This document shows positions 26,587 to 37,020 of a stretch of 64,000 nt of DNA, piece after piece (within the stretch, counting starts at the first letter, position 1; each line of letters starts with the position of its first letter). The translations under genes were made by a program, and so were the position numbers. Below the pieces are notes generated by a model. The model saw only the letters and a program-made list of their open reading frames with translations. It did not search any database and was not told where the DNA came from. Origin of the DNA: Methanobrevibacter sp. YE315. GTDB lineage: Archaea; Methanobacteriota; Methanobacteria; Methanobacteriales; Methanobacteriaceae. Location of the stretch: positions 62,001 through 126,000 of the forward strand of contig NZ_CP010834.1 in assembly GCF_001548675.1 (NCBI RefSeq), read 5' to 3'.

Positions 26587-26885
26587 TCAAAAAATTTAAA
26601 ATTTTAATTAACCTAAATTTATTATTTAATCAAATAATCAAGATTTGCCCTTATTTGCTTTGAATATGTTTGTATATTCTTAGTTTAATATTTAAGGGCG
26701 ATTTTAAGCTTTGTTTATTTCATCATATATAAACTTTACTCCAAGTTTTTGATAGAAAGCTTTATAAATGTGTATTTACTACATTAGTATATCTAATACT
26801 ATGTAAAAATTTTTATAACTATTTTTAAAATTGCAATTTTTTATATATATTAGATATTTTTCACGACTTGTACAAGGTGAATTAT
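26587..26885 (+). promoter_or_regulatory. Upstream region and promoter of hdrA
   Basis: About 300 bp without a gene, very AT-rich. TAGTAT (26785-26790) and ATACTA (26796-26801) form a 6-bp inverted repeat with a 5-bp spacer, a possible operator. TTTTTATATATATTAG near 26838-26853 is the best TATA box. GGTGA at 26877-26881 is the ribosome site that selects ATG 26886. The first part may include the end of the transporter transcript. Confidence 0.4.
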
Positions 26886-28871
26886 ATGGCAGAAGAGATA
26901 AATAATGAAGAAATTAGGATAGGTGTTTACGTCTGTCACTGTGGTGTAAACATTGGTGGAGTAGTCGACTGTCCTGACGTTGCTGAGTATGCGAAGTCAT
27001 TACCTAACGTCGTTTACGCAACCGACTACAAATATATGTGTTCCGATCCGGGTCAAGCTATGATTCAAGAGGACATTAAGGAAAAAGGATTAAACAGAAT
27101 TGTTGTAGCAGCATGTTCTCCTCGTCTTCACGAACCTACCTTCCGTAGATGTGTAGAAGAAGCAGGATTAAACAAATTCTTGTTTGAATTTGCTAACTTA
27201 AGAGAACAAGACTCCTGGGTACACATGGAATTACCTGAAGAAGCTACTGCAAAAGCTAAAGATTTAACACGTATGGCTGTTGCAAAAGCAAGATTACTCG
27301 AACCATTAGAAGCTACCAAAGTAGCAGTAGATAACAAAGCATTAGTTATCGGTGGTGGAGTTGCAGGTATTCAAACTTCATTGGACTTAGCTGATATGGG
27401 ATTCAAAACCTACGTAGTAGAAAGAAACCCAACTATCGGTGGACGTATGGGACAATTAGATAAAACATTCCCAACTCTTGACTGTTCAATGTGTATTTTA
27501 GCACCTAAGATGGTAGACTGTGCAAAACACGAAAACATCGAATTAATTTCTTACGCAGAAGTTAAAGAAGTTGACGGATTTATCGGAAACTTCAAAGTAA
27601 AAGTTGAGAAAAAACCTAGATATGTAGATGAAGCTTTATGTACTGGATGTGGATCCTGTCAAGAAGCTTGTCCTATCGAAATACCTAACTACTACGACGA
27701 AGGTGTAGGTATGGTAAAAGCAGCATTCATCCCATTCCCTCAAGCTGTACCATTATGTGCAACTATCGATAAAGACTACTGTATCGAATGTAACTTATGT
27801 GTACAAGCATGTGGACCTGATGCTATCGACCACAACCAACAACCTGAAGAAATTGAATTAGAAGTTGGTACTATCGTTGCTGCTATCGGTTACGACCCAT
27901 TCGACCCATCCGGAATTTACCAATACGGATACGGCCGTTTCTCAAACGTAATTACTGCTATGGAAATTGAAAGGATGATTAACGCATCCGGTCCTACCGG
28001 TGGACACGTTATCAAACCTTCCGACGGTATCGAACCTAAACGTGTTGCATTCATCCACTGTGTAGGTTCAAGAGATGAACAAATCGGTAAACCATACTGT
28101 TCCAGAGTATGTTGTATGTACTCCATGAAAAACGCTCAATTATGTATTGACCACGAACCTGACACCGAAGTAACCTGTTACTACATGGATATCCGTTCAT
28201 TCGGTAAAGGATATGAAGAGTTCTACAAAACATCTCAAGAAAAATACGGTATTGAATTTATCAGAGGTAAACCTGCACAAATCTTCGAAAACGATGATTT
28301 AACCTTAACTATCAGAGCAGAAGATACTTTACTCGGTAAAGTAACTGAATACACTTACGATTTAGTTGTATTAAGTGTAGGTCTCGAACACTCCGCTGGA
28401 TCTGACGAACTCAGACAAACCTTAGGTCTTTCCAGATCTGCAGACGGATTCTACATGGAAGCTCACCCAAAACTCAGACCTGTTGACACCTTAACTGACG
28501 GTGTTTACATTGCTGGTGTAGCTCAAGGTCCTAAAGATATTCCTGACTCCGTAGCACAAGGTTCAGCTGCAGCATCCAGAGCAGCAATCCCAATGGCTAG
28601 AGGAGAAGTAGAAATCGAACCTATTATTGCATCTAACGATGAGACTGTTTGTGGTGCTTGCCAAGTATGTGTTGAATTATGTCCATTTGATGCTATTTCA
28701 ATCGCAACTGGTGTAGGTGGAAAAGAATTTGCACAAATTAACTCCGCATTATGTAAAGGATGTGGTACTTGTGTAGGTGCATGTCCATCTGGTGCTATGA
28801 ACCAACAACACTTCAAAACCGAGCAAATTATGGCACAAATCAGTGCTGCTCTTGAAGACTTAGGTAAATAG
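26886..28871 (+). CDS. hdrA: CoB-CoM heterodisulfide reductase subunit A
   Basis: About 661 aa iron-sulfur flavoprotein of the soluble HdrABC complex, which bifurcates electrons from H2 (through Mvh) to heterodisulfide and ferredoxin. It has [15 protein letters not shown] at the N-terminus, the FAD site [19 protein letters not shown], ferredoxin motifs [12 protein letters not shown] and [14 protein letters not shown], and two C-terminal clusters ([24 protein letters not shown]). All positions are cysteine, with no selenocysteine codon seen. hdrB and hdrC are not in the window. An earlier TTG (26868) is in frame, but GGTGA before ATG 26886 decides the start. Codon use is strongly biased, as expected for a highly expressed gene. 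Confidence 0.96.
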   Translation: MAEEINNEEIRIGVYVCHCGVNIGGVVDCPDVAEYAKSLPNVVYATDYKYMCSDPGQAMIQEDIKEKGLNRIVVAACSPRLHEPTFRRCVEEAGLNKFLFEFANLREQDSWVHMELPEEATAKAKDLTRMAVAKARLLEPLEATKVAVDNKALVIGGGVAGIQTSLDLADMGFKTYVVERNPTIGGRMGQLDKTFPTLDCSMCILAPKMVDCAKHENIELISYAEVKEVDGFIGNFKVKVEKKPRYVDEALCTGCGSCQEACPIEIPNYYDEGVGMVKAAFIPFPQAVPLCATIDKDYCIECNLCVQACGPDAIDHNQQPEEIELEVGTIVAAIGYDPFDPSGIYQYGYGRFSNVITAMEIERMINASGPTGGHVIKPSDGIEPKRVAFIHCVGSRDEQIGKPYCSRVCCMYSMKNAQLCIDHEPDTEVTCYYMDIRSFGKGYEEFYKTSQEKYGIEFIRGKPAQIFENDDLTLTIRAEDTLLGKVTEYTYDLVVLSVGLEHSAGSDELRQTLGLSRSADGFYMEAHPKLRPVDTLTDGVYIAGVAQGPKDIPDSVAQGSAAASRAAIPMARGEVEIEPIIASNDETVCGACQVCVELCPFDAISIATGVGGKEFAQINSALCKGCGTCVGACPSGAMNQQHFKTEQIMAQISAALEDLGK

Positions 28872-28874
28872 ATT

Positions 28875-28921
28875 TAGAGATTAATTTCTCTATTTCTTTT
28901 TTTATTTTTTTTATAATTCCA
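28875..28921 (+). terminator. hdrA terminator
   Basis: TAGAGA (28875-28880) and TCTCTA (28887-28892) form a 6-bp hairpin with a 6-base loop just after the hdrA stop. Long T-runs follow to about 28921, giving an intrinsic-like terminator. Confidence 0.65.
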
Positions 28922-29112
28922 ATTTTGATTTTACAGCTTTTTTTCTAAATTGATTTCTCATAAAAAATCAAGGATTTCCTATTTTTTTCGTAATTTTCAA
29001 CAATTTATATATAATATTTAAGATATATACAATATAGAATAGTTAAAATAGTAATACATTCTCTCAATTTAAGTATTATAATGATGATTTAACTTAGACT
29101 ATTGGTGATGAT
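28922..29112 (+). promoter_or_regulatory. Promoter and leader of metK
   Basis: AT-rich gap. TTTATATATAAT near 29004-29015 is a strong TATA candidate, giving a leader of roughly 75 bases. GGTGATGAT directly before ATG 29113 is the ribosome site. I could not recognise a SAM riboswitch in the leader. Confidence 0.4.
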
Positions 29113-30288
29113 ATGAACGAAGTATATAGGACATTTACATCAGAATCAGTAACTCAAGGACACCCTGATAAGGTTGCTGATATTATTTCTGATGCGATAT
29201 TAGATGCATACATGGAACAAGATAAGAATTCACATGTTGCATGTGAAACCTGTGTAACAACCGATTTCTGTATGGTATTCGGTGAAATAACTTCTGAAGC
29301 CCATATAGGTAATGATGAAATTGAAAAGATTATAAGGGATACAATTATCGAAATCGGTTATGATAATCCTGATTTAAAATTTGATGGCCACAGTTGTGAA
29401 GTTGTATCCAGACTTCATGAACAATCTGCAGACATCAACCAAGGCGTAGATCGTGGAGATGAAGAAACTGGAGCAGGTGACCAAGGAATGATGTTCGGTT
29501 TTGCAACCAACGAAACAGAATCATTAATGCCTTACCCAATCGACCTTGCACGCAAGTTAACCAACAAATTAACCCAACTTAGAGAAAGCGGAGAGATTCC
29601 ATATTTAAGGCCTGACGGAAAAGCACAAGTATCCGTTAACTACGATAAGGACGGAAACGTCGTTTCACTTGATGCAGTGGTATTGTCAACCCAGCATGAT
29701 GAGACAATGTCCATGAATCAGGAACAACTAAAAGAAGACATTCGCGAAAAGCTCTTCAAAGCAGTCATTCCAGATGAATTGATGACAGAAAATACCAAAG
29801 AACACATAAACCCAACCGGAAAATTCGAAATAGGCGGTCCTCATGGAGATGCAGGTCTAACAGGACGTAAAATCATTGTAGATACCTATGGAGGATATGC
29901 CCGCCACGGTGGAGGAGCATTTTCAGGTAAAGACTGTACCAAAGTGGACAGAAGCGCATGCTACATGGCAAGATACATCGCAAAAAACATTGTAGCAAGC
30001 GGACTTGCTGAAAAATGTGAAATTCAGCTATCCTATGCGATTGGAGTTGCAGAACCAACTTCAATTATGGTAGACACCTATGGTACCGCAGCCGATATTG
30101 GAGACATGACCTTTGAGGAAATCGTACGTGAAAACTTCAAATTAACTCCTGATGGAATCATCGAAACATTAGGATTAAGGGACACTACCTATAAGCAAAC
30201 CGCTAAATACGGTCACTTCGGTATTGAAGGTCTTCCATGGGAAAAAACAGACAAAGTCGAAGATTTGAAAAAATACATTAAAGGTTAA
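29113..30288 (+). CDS. metK: S-adenosylmethionine synthetase, bacterial type
   Basis: 391 aa. It has the bacterial/eukaryotic MetK motifs [19 protein letters not shown], the central [12 protein letters not shown] and the phosphate-binding [17 protein letters not shown]. Most archaea instead use a separate, highly divergent MAT family, so this gene is probably of bacterial origin, as is known for some Methanobacteriales. It makes SAM from methionine and ATP. It stands alone between a strong promoter and a strong terminator. Confidence 0.95.
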   Translation: MNEVYRTFTSESVTQGHPDKVADIISDAILDAYMEQDKNSHVACETCVTTDFCMVFGEITSEAHIGNDEIEKIIRDTIIEIGYDNPDLKFDGHSCEVVSRLHEQSADINQGVDRGDEETGAGDQGMMFGFATNETESLMPYPIDLARKLTNKLTQLRESGEIPYLRPDGKAQVSVNYDKDGNVVSLDAVVLSTQHDETMSMNQEQLKEDIREKLFKAVIPDELMTENTKEHINPTGKFEIGGPHGDAGLTGRKIIVDTYGGYARHGGGAFSGKDCTKVDRSACYMARYIAKNIVASGLAEKCEIQLSYAIGVAEPTSIMVDTYGTAADIGDMTFEEIVRENFKLTPDGIIETLGLRDTTYKQTAKYGHFGIEGLPWEKTDKVEDLKKYIKG

Positions 30289-30328
30289 AACTTTCCTCTT
30301 TGAGGATAAGTTTCCATATTTTTTTTAT
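30288..30328 (+). terminator. metK terminator
   Basis: AAACTT-TCCTC, loop TTT, GAGGA-T-AAGTTT (30288-30313) makes an 11-bp stem with a single bulged base. It is followed by a run of eight T from 30319. It is the clearest intrinsic-type terminator in the window. Confidence 0.75.
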
Positions 30329-30474
30329 TTTTATAGTTTTATTTTTTCATTTTTTGTTTATTTTTAATTTTCAGAATTATTTTTATTTTAAAAACACGGT
30401 TTTTCATAACTATTATATTAAATGATTTACAAAAATTATAGCATAATAATTTAATTGGATATTAGGTGTAGTAA
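30329..30474 (+). promoter_or_regulatory. Promoter region of glyA
   Basis: AT-rich gap with a TATA-like CTATTATATTAAATG near 30410-30424, about 50 bases before the start codon. AGGTG at about 30464-30468 is the ribosome site. No other feature is seen. Confidence 0.35.
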
Positions 30475-31746
30475 ATGACTAATTATCATGACGAAATTTT
30501 AAATTTTGAGAAAATCGCAAAAGAACATACTGAATATATGAGGAACAGTATCAACCTTATTGCTTCTGAAAACGTAACAAGTGTAGAAGTAACTGAAGCT
30601 GTAGCAACAGATTTTGCTCACAGATACGCTGAAGGACAAGCATTCCAAAGATTTTATGAAGGATGCCAATATATCGACTTAATTGAAGATAAAACCAAAA
30701 AACTTTCATGTGAATTATATGACTGTGATTATGCTAACGTTCAACCGGTTTCCGGTGTAACAGCAAATCTTGCAGCATTTTTCGGATTTGGAAAACCTGG
30801 TGATAAAGTAATGGCATTGGAAGTACCATCAGGAGGTCACATTTCCCATGCTGATGTAAGTGCTGCCGGTATTCGTGGTCTTAAAACTGTTTTCCACCCA
30901 TTGGATAAGAATGTAATGAACATTGACATTGATGCAATGAACAAAAAGATTTTAGAAGAAAAACCACAAATAATCTTGTTCGGTGGAAGTTTATTCTTAT
31001 TCCCTCATCCAATTAAAGAAGCTCGTGAAGCAGCTGATGAAGTTGGAGCTACTGTCATGTATGATGGAGCACACGTATTAGGTCTTATTGCAGGAGGTCA
31101 ATTCCAACAACCTCTTAAAGAAGGAGCAGATTTAATGATGGGAAGTACCCACAAAACATTCCCGGGTCCTCAAGGAGGAATCATTCTTTCAAGCAAAGAA
31201 AACGAAGAACGTATTGATGAAGCGGTATTCCCAGGTGTAGTAAGTAACCACCATTTACACCACTTGCTTGGTTTAGGCATTGCAACTGCTGAAATGCTTG
31301 AATTCGGTGAAGCTTACGCTAAACAAATCATCAAAAACGCTCAAGCATTAGGTCAGGCAATGTATGAAAGAGGATTCAATGTGTTATGTGAAGATTTAGG
31401 ATTCACCGAGTCTCACCAAATCGCAGTAGACTTAACCAACATCAGATCAGCATCAGACATTGCAAAGGAATTAGCTGACAACAATGTTATCCTAAACAAA
31501 AACCTCTTGCCTGGAGACAACAGGGACAACTCCGATGATCCATCCGGTATCAGGATAGGTACTCAGGAAATCACAAGAAGAGGTTTAAAAGAAAAAGAGA
31601 TGGATGAAGTTGCAGAATTCATCAAACGTGTTGCAGTTGATAAGGAAGACATTGCTGATGAAGTAGCTGAATTCATGAACCAATACACAAAACTTGACTA
31701 TTCATTCTCCGACAGAGAAGCTTACCAATATCACACTTTAGATTAA
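30475..31746 (+). CDS. glyA: Serine hydroxymethyltransferase
   Basis: 423 aa, archaeal-type PLP enzyme using tetrahydromethanopterin. Recognisable parts are [35 protein letters not shown] and the PLP-lysine motif [13 protein letters not shown] near residue 226. It interconverts serine and glycine with transfer of the methylene group to H4MPT. The next gene begins one base after its stop and encodes an H4MPT-linked flavoprotein, supporting functional coupling. Confidence 0.95.
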   Translation: MTNYHDEILNFEKIAKEHTEYMRNSINLIASENVTSVEVTEAVATDFAHRYAEGQAFQRFYEGCQYIDLIEDKTKKLSCELYDCDYANVQPVSGVTANLAAFFGFGKPGDKVMALEVPSGGHISHADVSAAGIRGLKTVFHPLDKNVMNIDIDAMNKKILEEKPQIILFGGSLFLFPHPIKEAREAADEVGATVMYDGAHVLGLIAGGQFQQPLKEGADLMMGSTHKTFPGPQGGIILSSKENEERIDEAVFPGVVSNHHLHHLLGLGIATAEMLEFGEAYAKQIIKNAQALGQAMYERGFNVLCEDLGFTESHQIAVDLTNIRSASDIAKELADNNVILNKNLLPGDNRDNSDDPSGIRIGTQEITRRGLKEKEMDEVAEFIKRVAVDKEDIADEVAEFMNQYTKLDYSFSDREAYQYHTLD

Positions 31747-31747
31747 A

Positions 31748-32440
31748 ATGAGAATCGGATTTGCATTTACTGGAGCTGGTCATTTACTACGTGAATCAGT
31801 AATAGCGGCTGAAAAATTAGCCGGCGAGCATGAAGTCACTATATTTTTATCAGGGGCTGCAGAAGAGGTCCTTAAAATGTATGGGCTTTATGACCGTGTT
31901 GTTGCACTCACTGGCGGAAAGTATCGTGAGCTAGCCACTGATTCAAACCAAAAATTTTCATATCCAATAACAGGTCGCCTGTCCTTAGGCAAATATGACC
32001 TATTGATAGTTTCACCAGCCACAGCAAACACCGTTTCAAAAATAGTTTACGGAATAGCCGATACTTTAGTAACCAACGCCGTTGCGCAATCTGGAAAAGG
32101 TGCCGTTCCGGTTTATATGGTGCCGGTTGACATTCATCCGGGACCAATTGACACTGTCTTGCCGTCCAAGATGGAATTGTCCAAATGCGAAAACTGCGAT
32201 GAGTGTTATGCGGCTCTTGCCTGTGAACAGGGAGCTATTATTCCACATGAGGAAATAGACTTGACAAAATGTATCGGTTGCGGATTGTGCAGAAACACAT
32301 GTCCAAATGATGCAATTTCCGAAGGCAAAATCATTACAATCTACATGAGGGATATTGACATTGAAAATACTCGCAAGTTGACAAGTATTGACAATATTCA
32401 GATTTTCGAAACTCCTGACGAAATTTTAGATAAAATCTAA
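31748..32440 (+). CDS. Archaeoflavoprotein, dihydromethanopterin reductase-like (MJ0208 family)
   Basis: 230 aa. An N-terminal flavoprotein domain (RIGFAFTGAGHLLRES, then LLIVSPATANTVSKIVYGIADTL) is followed by a C-terminal two-cluster ferredoxin domain (CENCDECYAALAC and CIGCGLCRNTCPNDAI). This layout is that of the MJ0208 archaeoflavoproteins and DmrX/DmrB enzymes, which reduce dihydromethanopterin to the active tetrahydro form. Lying one base after glyA, whose product needs H4MPT, it may supply or repair the cofactor. The exact electron donor is not shown. It is convergent with the DUF192 gene, overlapping by 15 bases. Confidence 0.82.
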   Translation: MRIGFAFTGAGHLLRESVIAAEKLAGEHEVTIFLSGAAEEVLKMYGLYDRVVALTGGKYRELATDSNQKFSYPITGRLSLGKYDLLIVSPATANTVSKIVYGIADTLVTNAVAQSGKGAVPVYMVPVDIHPGPIDTVLPSKMELSKCENCDECYAALACEQGAIIPHEEIDLTKCIGCGLCRNTCPNDAISEGKIITIYMRDIDIENTRKLTSIDNIQIFETPDEILDKI

Positions 32441-32752
32441 TTCGTCACCTATTTCTATTTTTAAAATATCTTTTTTTGTTTCTAAAACGTATTTTACCTG
32501 ATTTTTTCCCTTATAGAATCTCCAGGGCTTTAACGTTGTCTTGTCGACGACTGATTTTTTTTCATCTAGAAAATAGACATCGATTTCAAATCTCATGAAT
32601 AGGGTGTGGATGCTTGAGTCCTCAAGGTTGGTGAATACCATGCAGAAGTCAATATCCTTTTTCAGCATCAATCCTTTAAATCGCTTAAAAAAAGTATCTG
32701 CATATCTGATTTCCATATTGATTAATTCATAAGTTGTTCTGTTAAAAATCAT
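32426..32752 (-). CDS. DUF192 family protein
   Basis: 108 aa. The family core is FKRFKGLMLKK and IHTLFMRFEIDVYFLDEKKSVVDKTTLKPWRF. DUF192 proteins are small beta-rich proteins of unknown function. Many carry a signal peptide; this one has none visible, so it is likely cytoplasmic. Its 3' end overlaps the convergent flavoprotein gene. Confidence 0.85.
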   Translation of the reverse strand: MIFNRTTYELINMEIRYADTFFKRFKGLMLKKDIDFCMVFTNLEDSSIHTLFMRFEIDVYFLDEKKSVVDKTTLKPWRFYKGKNQVKYVLETKKDILKIEIGDELDFI

Positions 32753-32812
32753 GAATTAATATTCTTTATTTTAAAATATTTAAATTTTTAATAAGTTTAA
32801 AGCAATATTGAT

Positions 32813-33469
32813 TTAAATGAATGTTTTGTTTCTTATTTCCCCACTTAATAAGTCTTTAAAAGCAGTTTTGAAATATTCCTTTTCGAAAACTCCCGGTATT
32901 ATCAGCCGCTCATTTTTGTAATATAGGAAATAATAGGGAATTGTTGTTATTCCATTGGATAGCGCTTCATCCATGTCAAGATACACTTCGATTTTCAGCG
33001 AATCCTTTTCAAGAAATTCTCTTATTTCATTTTCATCCAATCCGCAGGAAGAAGCTATTTTTTTTAAAACGTCATGGTTTGCGATATTTTCATTTCTAAT
33101 GAAGTTGTATTCAAATATTTTAAAAACAAGTTCCAAAGCTATCTGAGGATATTTGTCCTGCACGTATTTTACAAGTCTGTGGGCATCTTTTGAGCTATTG
33201 ATGACCATATCTCTGTAGTTGATGTTTAAACCCTCGGCCTTGGCTATTTTTTCCAGGTCTTCTATTTCTCGTCTCGCGTCGTTTAATGACAATCCGTTTT
33301 TGATGGCGTGCCTTTCAACGGCAGGGACGTTATTGGAATCAGGTTCAAGTTCAAATGATCTCATTTCCCATTCCGCGTCCAAATCCAGTTCATCGCAAAC
33401 GTTTTTTATTCGGTTCAGGCCGATATATGAATAAGGACAGTTGAAATCACTTAAATAAAGTATTTTCAT
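32813..33469 (-). CDS. DsbA-family (FrnE-like) oxidoreductase
   Basis: 218 aa thioredoxin-fold protein with a large helical insertion. The active-site region is FNCPYSYIGLNRIK (CPxS instead of CxxC), as in FrnE and 2-hydroxychromene isomerase-type members of the DsbA family, so it is more likely a glutathione- or isomerase-type relative than a disulfide former. A cis-Pro-like NGITTIPYYFLYY occurs near the C-terminus. No signal peptide. The ATG overlaps the stop of a 38-aa upstream gene (ATGA). Confidence 0.85.
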   Translation of the reverse strand: MKILYLSDFNCPYSYIGLNRIKNVCDELDLDAEWEMRSFELEPDSNNVPAVERHAIKNGLSLNDARREIEDLEKIAKAEGLNINYRDMVINSSKDAHRLVKYVQDKYPQIALELVFKIFEYNFIRNENIANHDVLKKIASSCGLDENEIREFLEKDSLKIEVYLDMDEALSNGITTIPYYFLYYKNERLIIPGVFEKEYFKTAFKDLLSGEIRNKTFI

Positions 33470-33582
33470 TTTTTACCATCTTCGGATTTTTTGGAATCAT
33501 CCTTATCTTTGTAAATCTTGTATAGCTTTATCATATTGTCTACGGCTTTGAATAGTGAATTGTATTTTCTGTGAAATCCCAT
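33466..33582 (-). CDS. Small basic protein (38 aa), hypothetical
   Basis: An open frame from ATG 33582 to TGA 33466 encodes a lysine-rich peptide starting MGFHRKYNSLFKAV and ending KKSEDGKK. Its TGA shares four bases with the DsbA-like start (ATGA), a common coupling arrangement. On the minus strand a TATA-like GATATAAAAT lies about 25 bases before the ATG, so the transcript could be leaderless; no ribosome site is seen. There is no recognised family. It could be a real small protein or only a leader for the downstream gene. Confidence 0.5.
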   Translation of the reverse strand: MGFHRKYNSLFKAVDNMIKLYKIYKDKDDSKKSEDGKK

Positions 33583-33639
33583 AATGTTATTTTTAATCTT
33601 TATTTTATATCAAATTTTTCCAGAAAAAATAGGGTCATG

Positions 33640-33776
33640 ATAAGTTAATATAGTATGTAGTAGATAATATATAGTATAATGTTATATATGTGAGCAATAT
33701 CCGTAGAGTACATCTCGGTTTTTTGTATTGTTCATTTTTTAATTTAAAGACATAATATTAATTCAGAGGAGTTACA
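33640..33776 (+). promoter_or_regulatory. Promoter and structured leader of ileS
   Basis: TATA-like stretches occur at about 33663-33673 and 33681-33689. Depending on which is used, transcription starts near 33693 or 33710. A long hairpin occupies 33692-33733. GAGGAG at 33765-33770 precedes ATG 33777 as ribosome site. The leader would be about 65-85 bases, unusually long for a methanogen housekeeping gene. Confidence 0.45.
33692..33733 (+). promoter_or_regulatory. Hairpin element in ileS leader
   Basis: An outer 8-bp stem (GAGCAATA with TATTGTTC, one G-U pair) encloses an inner stem CCG-AGA / TCT-CGG (one bulged T, loop GTACA). Six T at 33719-33724 follow the inner stem directly. The inner stem plus T-run looks like an intrinsic terminator, while the outer stem would compete with it. 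This may be an attenuator or an operator; it is inferred from sequence only. Confidence 0.45.
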
Positions 33777-36700
33777 ATGCCAATAAAAGAGGCAGATAAA
33801 TCATATAATCACGATAAAATAGAAAAGAAAGTGCAAAAATTCTGGAAGGAATATGACACTTTCAAAAAGGTTAATGAACTTAGGGAAAAAGGTCCAAGAT
33901 ATTCATTTTTAGATGGTCCTCCTTATTGTAGTGGTAAAATACACTTAGGTACAGCTTGGAACAAGGTTATTAAGGACACCTATCTCAGATACAAATCCAT
34001 GAATGGATTTAGCTTAAGAAGACAAGCCGGATGGGATATGCATGGTTTGCCGATTGAAAACAAGGTAGAGCATTTACTTAACATTCAATCCAAACAGGAA
34101 ATCGAAGAGATTGGAATAGACAAATTCGTCGATAAATGTAGGGAATTTGCTTTGGAAAACAAAGTGGCTATGGAAGAGCAATTCGACCAATTGGGCGTTT
34201 GGATGGATTGGGAAAATCCTTACATGACTTTGGATCCGAAATACATGGAATCCTCTTGGTGGACACTTAAAAGAGCAAATGAACAGGATTTACTTGTAAA
34301 TGACCAAAGGGTAATCAGCTGGTGTCCTCACTGTGGAACTGCTCTTGCAGCTGCAGAAATTGAATATGAAGAAAAGGAAGACCCGTCTATTTACATTAAA
34401 TTCCCGGTTCGCGGTGAAGAAAATACCTATTTCCTCGTTTGGACAACTACTCCTTGGACATTGCCTGCAAACATGGCAATTTGTGCAAACCCTGAATTCG
34501 ATTATGTTTACGTTTCAAAAGACGGAGAAACTTATATTTTAGCTGAAAACTTAATGGAAACAGTTTTAGGCCGTCAAGTTAAAATTCACAGAACCAAAAT
34601 CCCTGCCGAATCAGAAGATGAAGAAGACCAAATCATTGAAGAAAAAGAAGTAATGTATGAAGTCATCAAAACAGTCAAAGGCGAAGAACTCATTGGAATG
34701 AGCTATGACTACATTCTTATGGATGAAGTTCCAAAACATGCTGAATTCGATGAAATAGATTCAGTCCATAAAGTCCTGTCCGGAGACCATGTTGAACTTG
34801 GCGAAGGTACAGGTTTAGTGCACACAGCACCAGGACACGGTCCTGACGATTTTGAAGTTGGTCAAGCTAACGGAATTCCAATATTCTGCCCTGTAGGCGA
34901 AGACGGATGCTTCAATGAGGATGCAGGAAAATATGCTGACGGATTTACAAAAGATGAAAATACTCAAATCATCAAGGATTTAGAAGATAAAGGCTTGATG
35001 TACAGATCAGAAACCATCGAACACAGATACGGTGTATGCTGGAGATGTAAAACTCCTATCATCTACCGTGCTACAAAACAATGGTTCTTGAAAGTAACAG
35101 ACATTAAGCAAAAGATGCTTGATGAGATTGCCAACGTCGAATGGGTACCTAAATGGGCCGGTGAAGGAAGATTCCATGATTGGGTTGACAATGCCCGTGA
35201 CTGGACAATTTCAAGACAAAGGTTCTGGGGTATTCCAATTCCTATATGGGAATGTCCTGACTGTGGTGAAATCAAGGTTATAGGATCTCTTGATGAGTTA
35301 AAACAAGAATCCTTAAATGAAATCACTGTCAGCGATGCTGAACTTATACACAGGCCATATGTCGATGAAGTTGAAGTGAAATGTGACAAATGTGGCCAAA
35401 CCATCAAAAGAATTCCTGACGTATTGGATGTATGGATTGATTCAGGAGTAGCTGGATGGGCTTCACTTTACTATCCGGAAGAAAAGGATAAATTTGAAGA
35501 TTGGTTCCCTTATGACTTTATTACAGAAGGCCATGACCAAACCAGAGGATGGTTCTACTCACAACTCGGTACTGGAGTAATTTCAATGGGTAAAAGTCCA
35601 TATCAAAAAGTTTTAATGCACGGATTTGTATTAGATGAAAACGGAAATAAGATGTCCAAATCCTTAGGAAATGTCGTGTCTCCGGAAGAAGTGATTGAAA
35701 AGTACGGAGCGGATGTTTTAAGATTCTACCTGTTATGGGCTTCAAAACCATGGGATGACTTGAAATTCGTATGGGAAGAGCTATTGAACATCAACAAAAT
35801 GTTCAACATCCTATGGAACGTATACGTATTTTCAACCACTTACATGTCCTTGGATAACTTCGACCCTACTGGCCTTACAGAAGACAAGATGGTCTTAAGG
35901 CCTGAAGACAAATGGATAATATCCAAAGCAAATACTCTGGTAAAAGAAGTGGCTGAAGACTTGGATAAGTTATTCTTCCACAATGCGACAAGAAAAATAA
36001 ATAATTTCATTTTGGAAGACTTGAGCCGCTGGTATGTAAGGCTTATCCGTGGAAGAACCTGGGTTGAAAGCGATGATCCGGATAAATTAGGCGCATATTA
36101 CAGCTTATACACAGCGCTTGTCAAATTAATATCAGTATTATGTCCAATAGCTCCTCACATATCAGAGGAAATCTATGAAAACCTTGTTAAAGGCGTCAAT
36201 CCTGATGCGCCTGAAAGCATTCATATGAACGATTGGGGATATGACGAAGATGCGATTGATGTTGAATTGGAAGCAAAAATGGATGTTGCCCGCGAAGTGA
36301 TTGAGGCTTCAATCAGAGCACGTGACATGGCACAATACAAGCTTAGATGGCCAGTTTCAGACATTACAGTTGTATCTCAAGATGAAGATGTATTGAAAGC
36401 TATTGAAGAGCTAGAGGAAATTATCAAAGATCAGTCAAATACTAAAGAAGTTTTAAGGGCCAGCGAATTTGACAAACTGTCATTCATTGCAAAACCAAAC
36501 CTTAAAATCTTAGGTCCAAAGCTTAAAGGCGACATGGGCAAAGTCGTTAAAGGTTTGAAGACTGCAGACGGCAATCAAATCAAGGCTGAACTTGAAGCAA
36601 ATGGAAGCGTAGTTATTGAAGGAATTGAATTATCACCAGAAGAAGTATTGTTCGATTCAGAACTTCCAGATGATTTTGTATCTTCTGAATTTGATGGTGG

Positions 36701-37010
36701 AAACGTATTTGTAAATACAAACATCACCTTGGAAATCAGACAGGAAGCTATGGCTCGTGAACTCATAAGAAGAATTCAGGACATGAGAAAAGAACTGGAT
36801 CTTGATGTTGAAGCAAACATAAGTGTAGATGTAGAAACTTCAGCAGAATTCAAGGACTTAATCGTACCGCAGTGCGAAGTCATATCTCATGAAGTAAGAG
36901 CTAAAAGCTTAATTATCACTGACACAGAAGAATGCAGTAAAGATTCTAAAGATTATACCAAAGAATGGGATATTGAAGGAGAAAAAGTAATTATTTCAAT
37001 TAAAAAATAA
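33777..37010 (+). CDS. ileS: Isoleucyl-tRNA synthetase
   Basis: 1077 aa, class Ia synthetase of archaeal/eukaryotic type. The HIGH-equivalent is KIHLG in [15 protein letters not shown] (residues 48-62), and KMSKS lies near residue 626 ([12 protein letters not shown]). Zinc-type cysteines (CPHCGTA and others) and the editing domain ([12 protein letters not shown]) are present. It charges tRNA-Ile. purL starts ten bases downstream, probably in the same transcript. Confidence 0.97.
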   Translation: MPIKEADKSYNHDKIEKKVQKFWKEYDTFKKVNELREKGPRYSFLDGPPYCSGKIHLGTAWNKVIKDTYLRYKSMNGFSLRRQAGWDMHGLPIENKVEHLLNIQSKQEIEEIGIDKFVDKCREFALENKVAMEEQFDQLGVWMDWENPYMTLDPKYMESSWWTLKRANEQDLLVNDQRVISWCPHCGTALAAAEIEYEEKEDPSIYIKFPVRGEENTYFLVWTTTPWTLPANMAICANPEFDYVYVSKDGETYILAENLMETVLGRQVKIHRTKIPAESEDEEDQIIEEKEVMYEVIKTVKGEELIGMSYDYILMDEVPKHAEFDEIDSVHKVLSGDHVELGEGTGLVHTAPGHGPDDFEVGQANGIPIFCPVGEDGCFNEDAGKYADGFTKDENTQIIKDLEDKGLMYRSETIEHRYGVCWRCKTPIIYRATKQWFLKVTDIKQKMLDEIANVEWVPKWAGEGRFHDWVDNARDWTISRQRFWGIPIPIWECPDCGEIKVIGSLDELKQESLNEITVSDAELIHRPYVDEVEVKCDKCGQTIKRIPDVLDVWIDSGVAGWASLYYPEEKDKFEDWFPYDFITEGHDQTRGWFYSQLGTGVISMGKSPYQKVLMHGFVLDENGNKMSKSLGNVVSPEEVIEKYGADVLRFYLLWASKPWDDLKFVWEELLNINKMFNILWNVYVFSTTYMSLDNFDPTGLTEDKMVLRPEDKWIISKANTLVKEVAEDLDKLFFHNATRKINNFILEDLSRWYVRLIRGRTWVESDDPDKLGAYYSLYTALVKLISVLCPIAPHISEEIYENLVKGVNPDAPESIHMNDWGYDEDAIDVELEAKMDVAREVIEASIRARDMAQYKLRWPVSDITVVSQDEDVLKAIEELEEIIKDQSNTKEVLRASEFDKLSFIAKPNLKILGPKLKGDMGKVVKGLKTADGNQIKAELEANGSVVIEGIELSPEEVLFDSELPDDFVSSEFDGGNVFVNTNITLEIRQEAMARELIRRIQDMRKELDLDVEANISVDVETSAEFKDLIVPQCEVISHEVRAKSLIITDTEECSKDSKDYTKEWDIEGEKVIISIKK

Positions 37011-37020
37011 GGGTGTTAAA

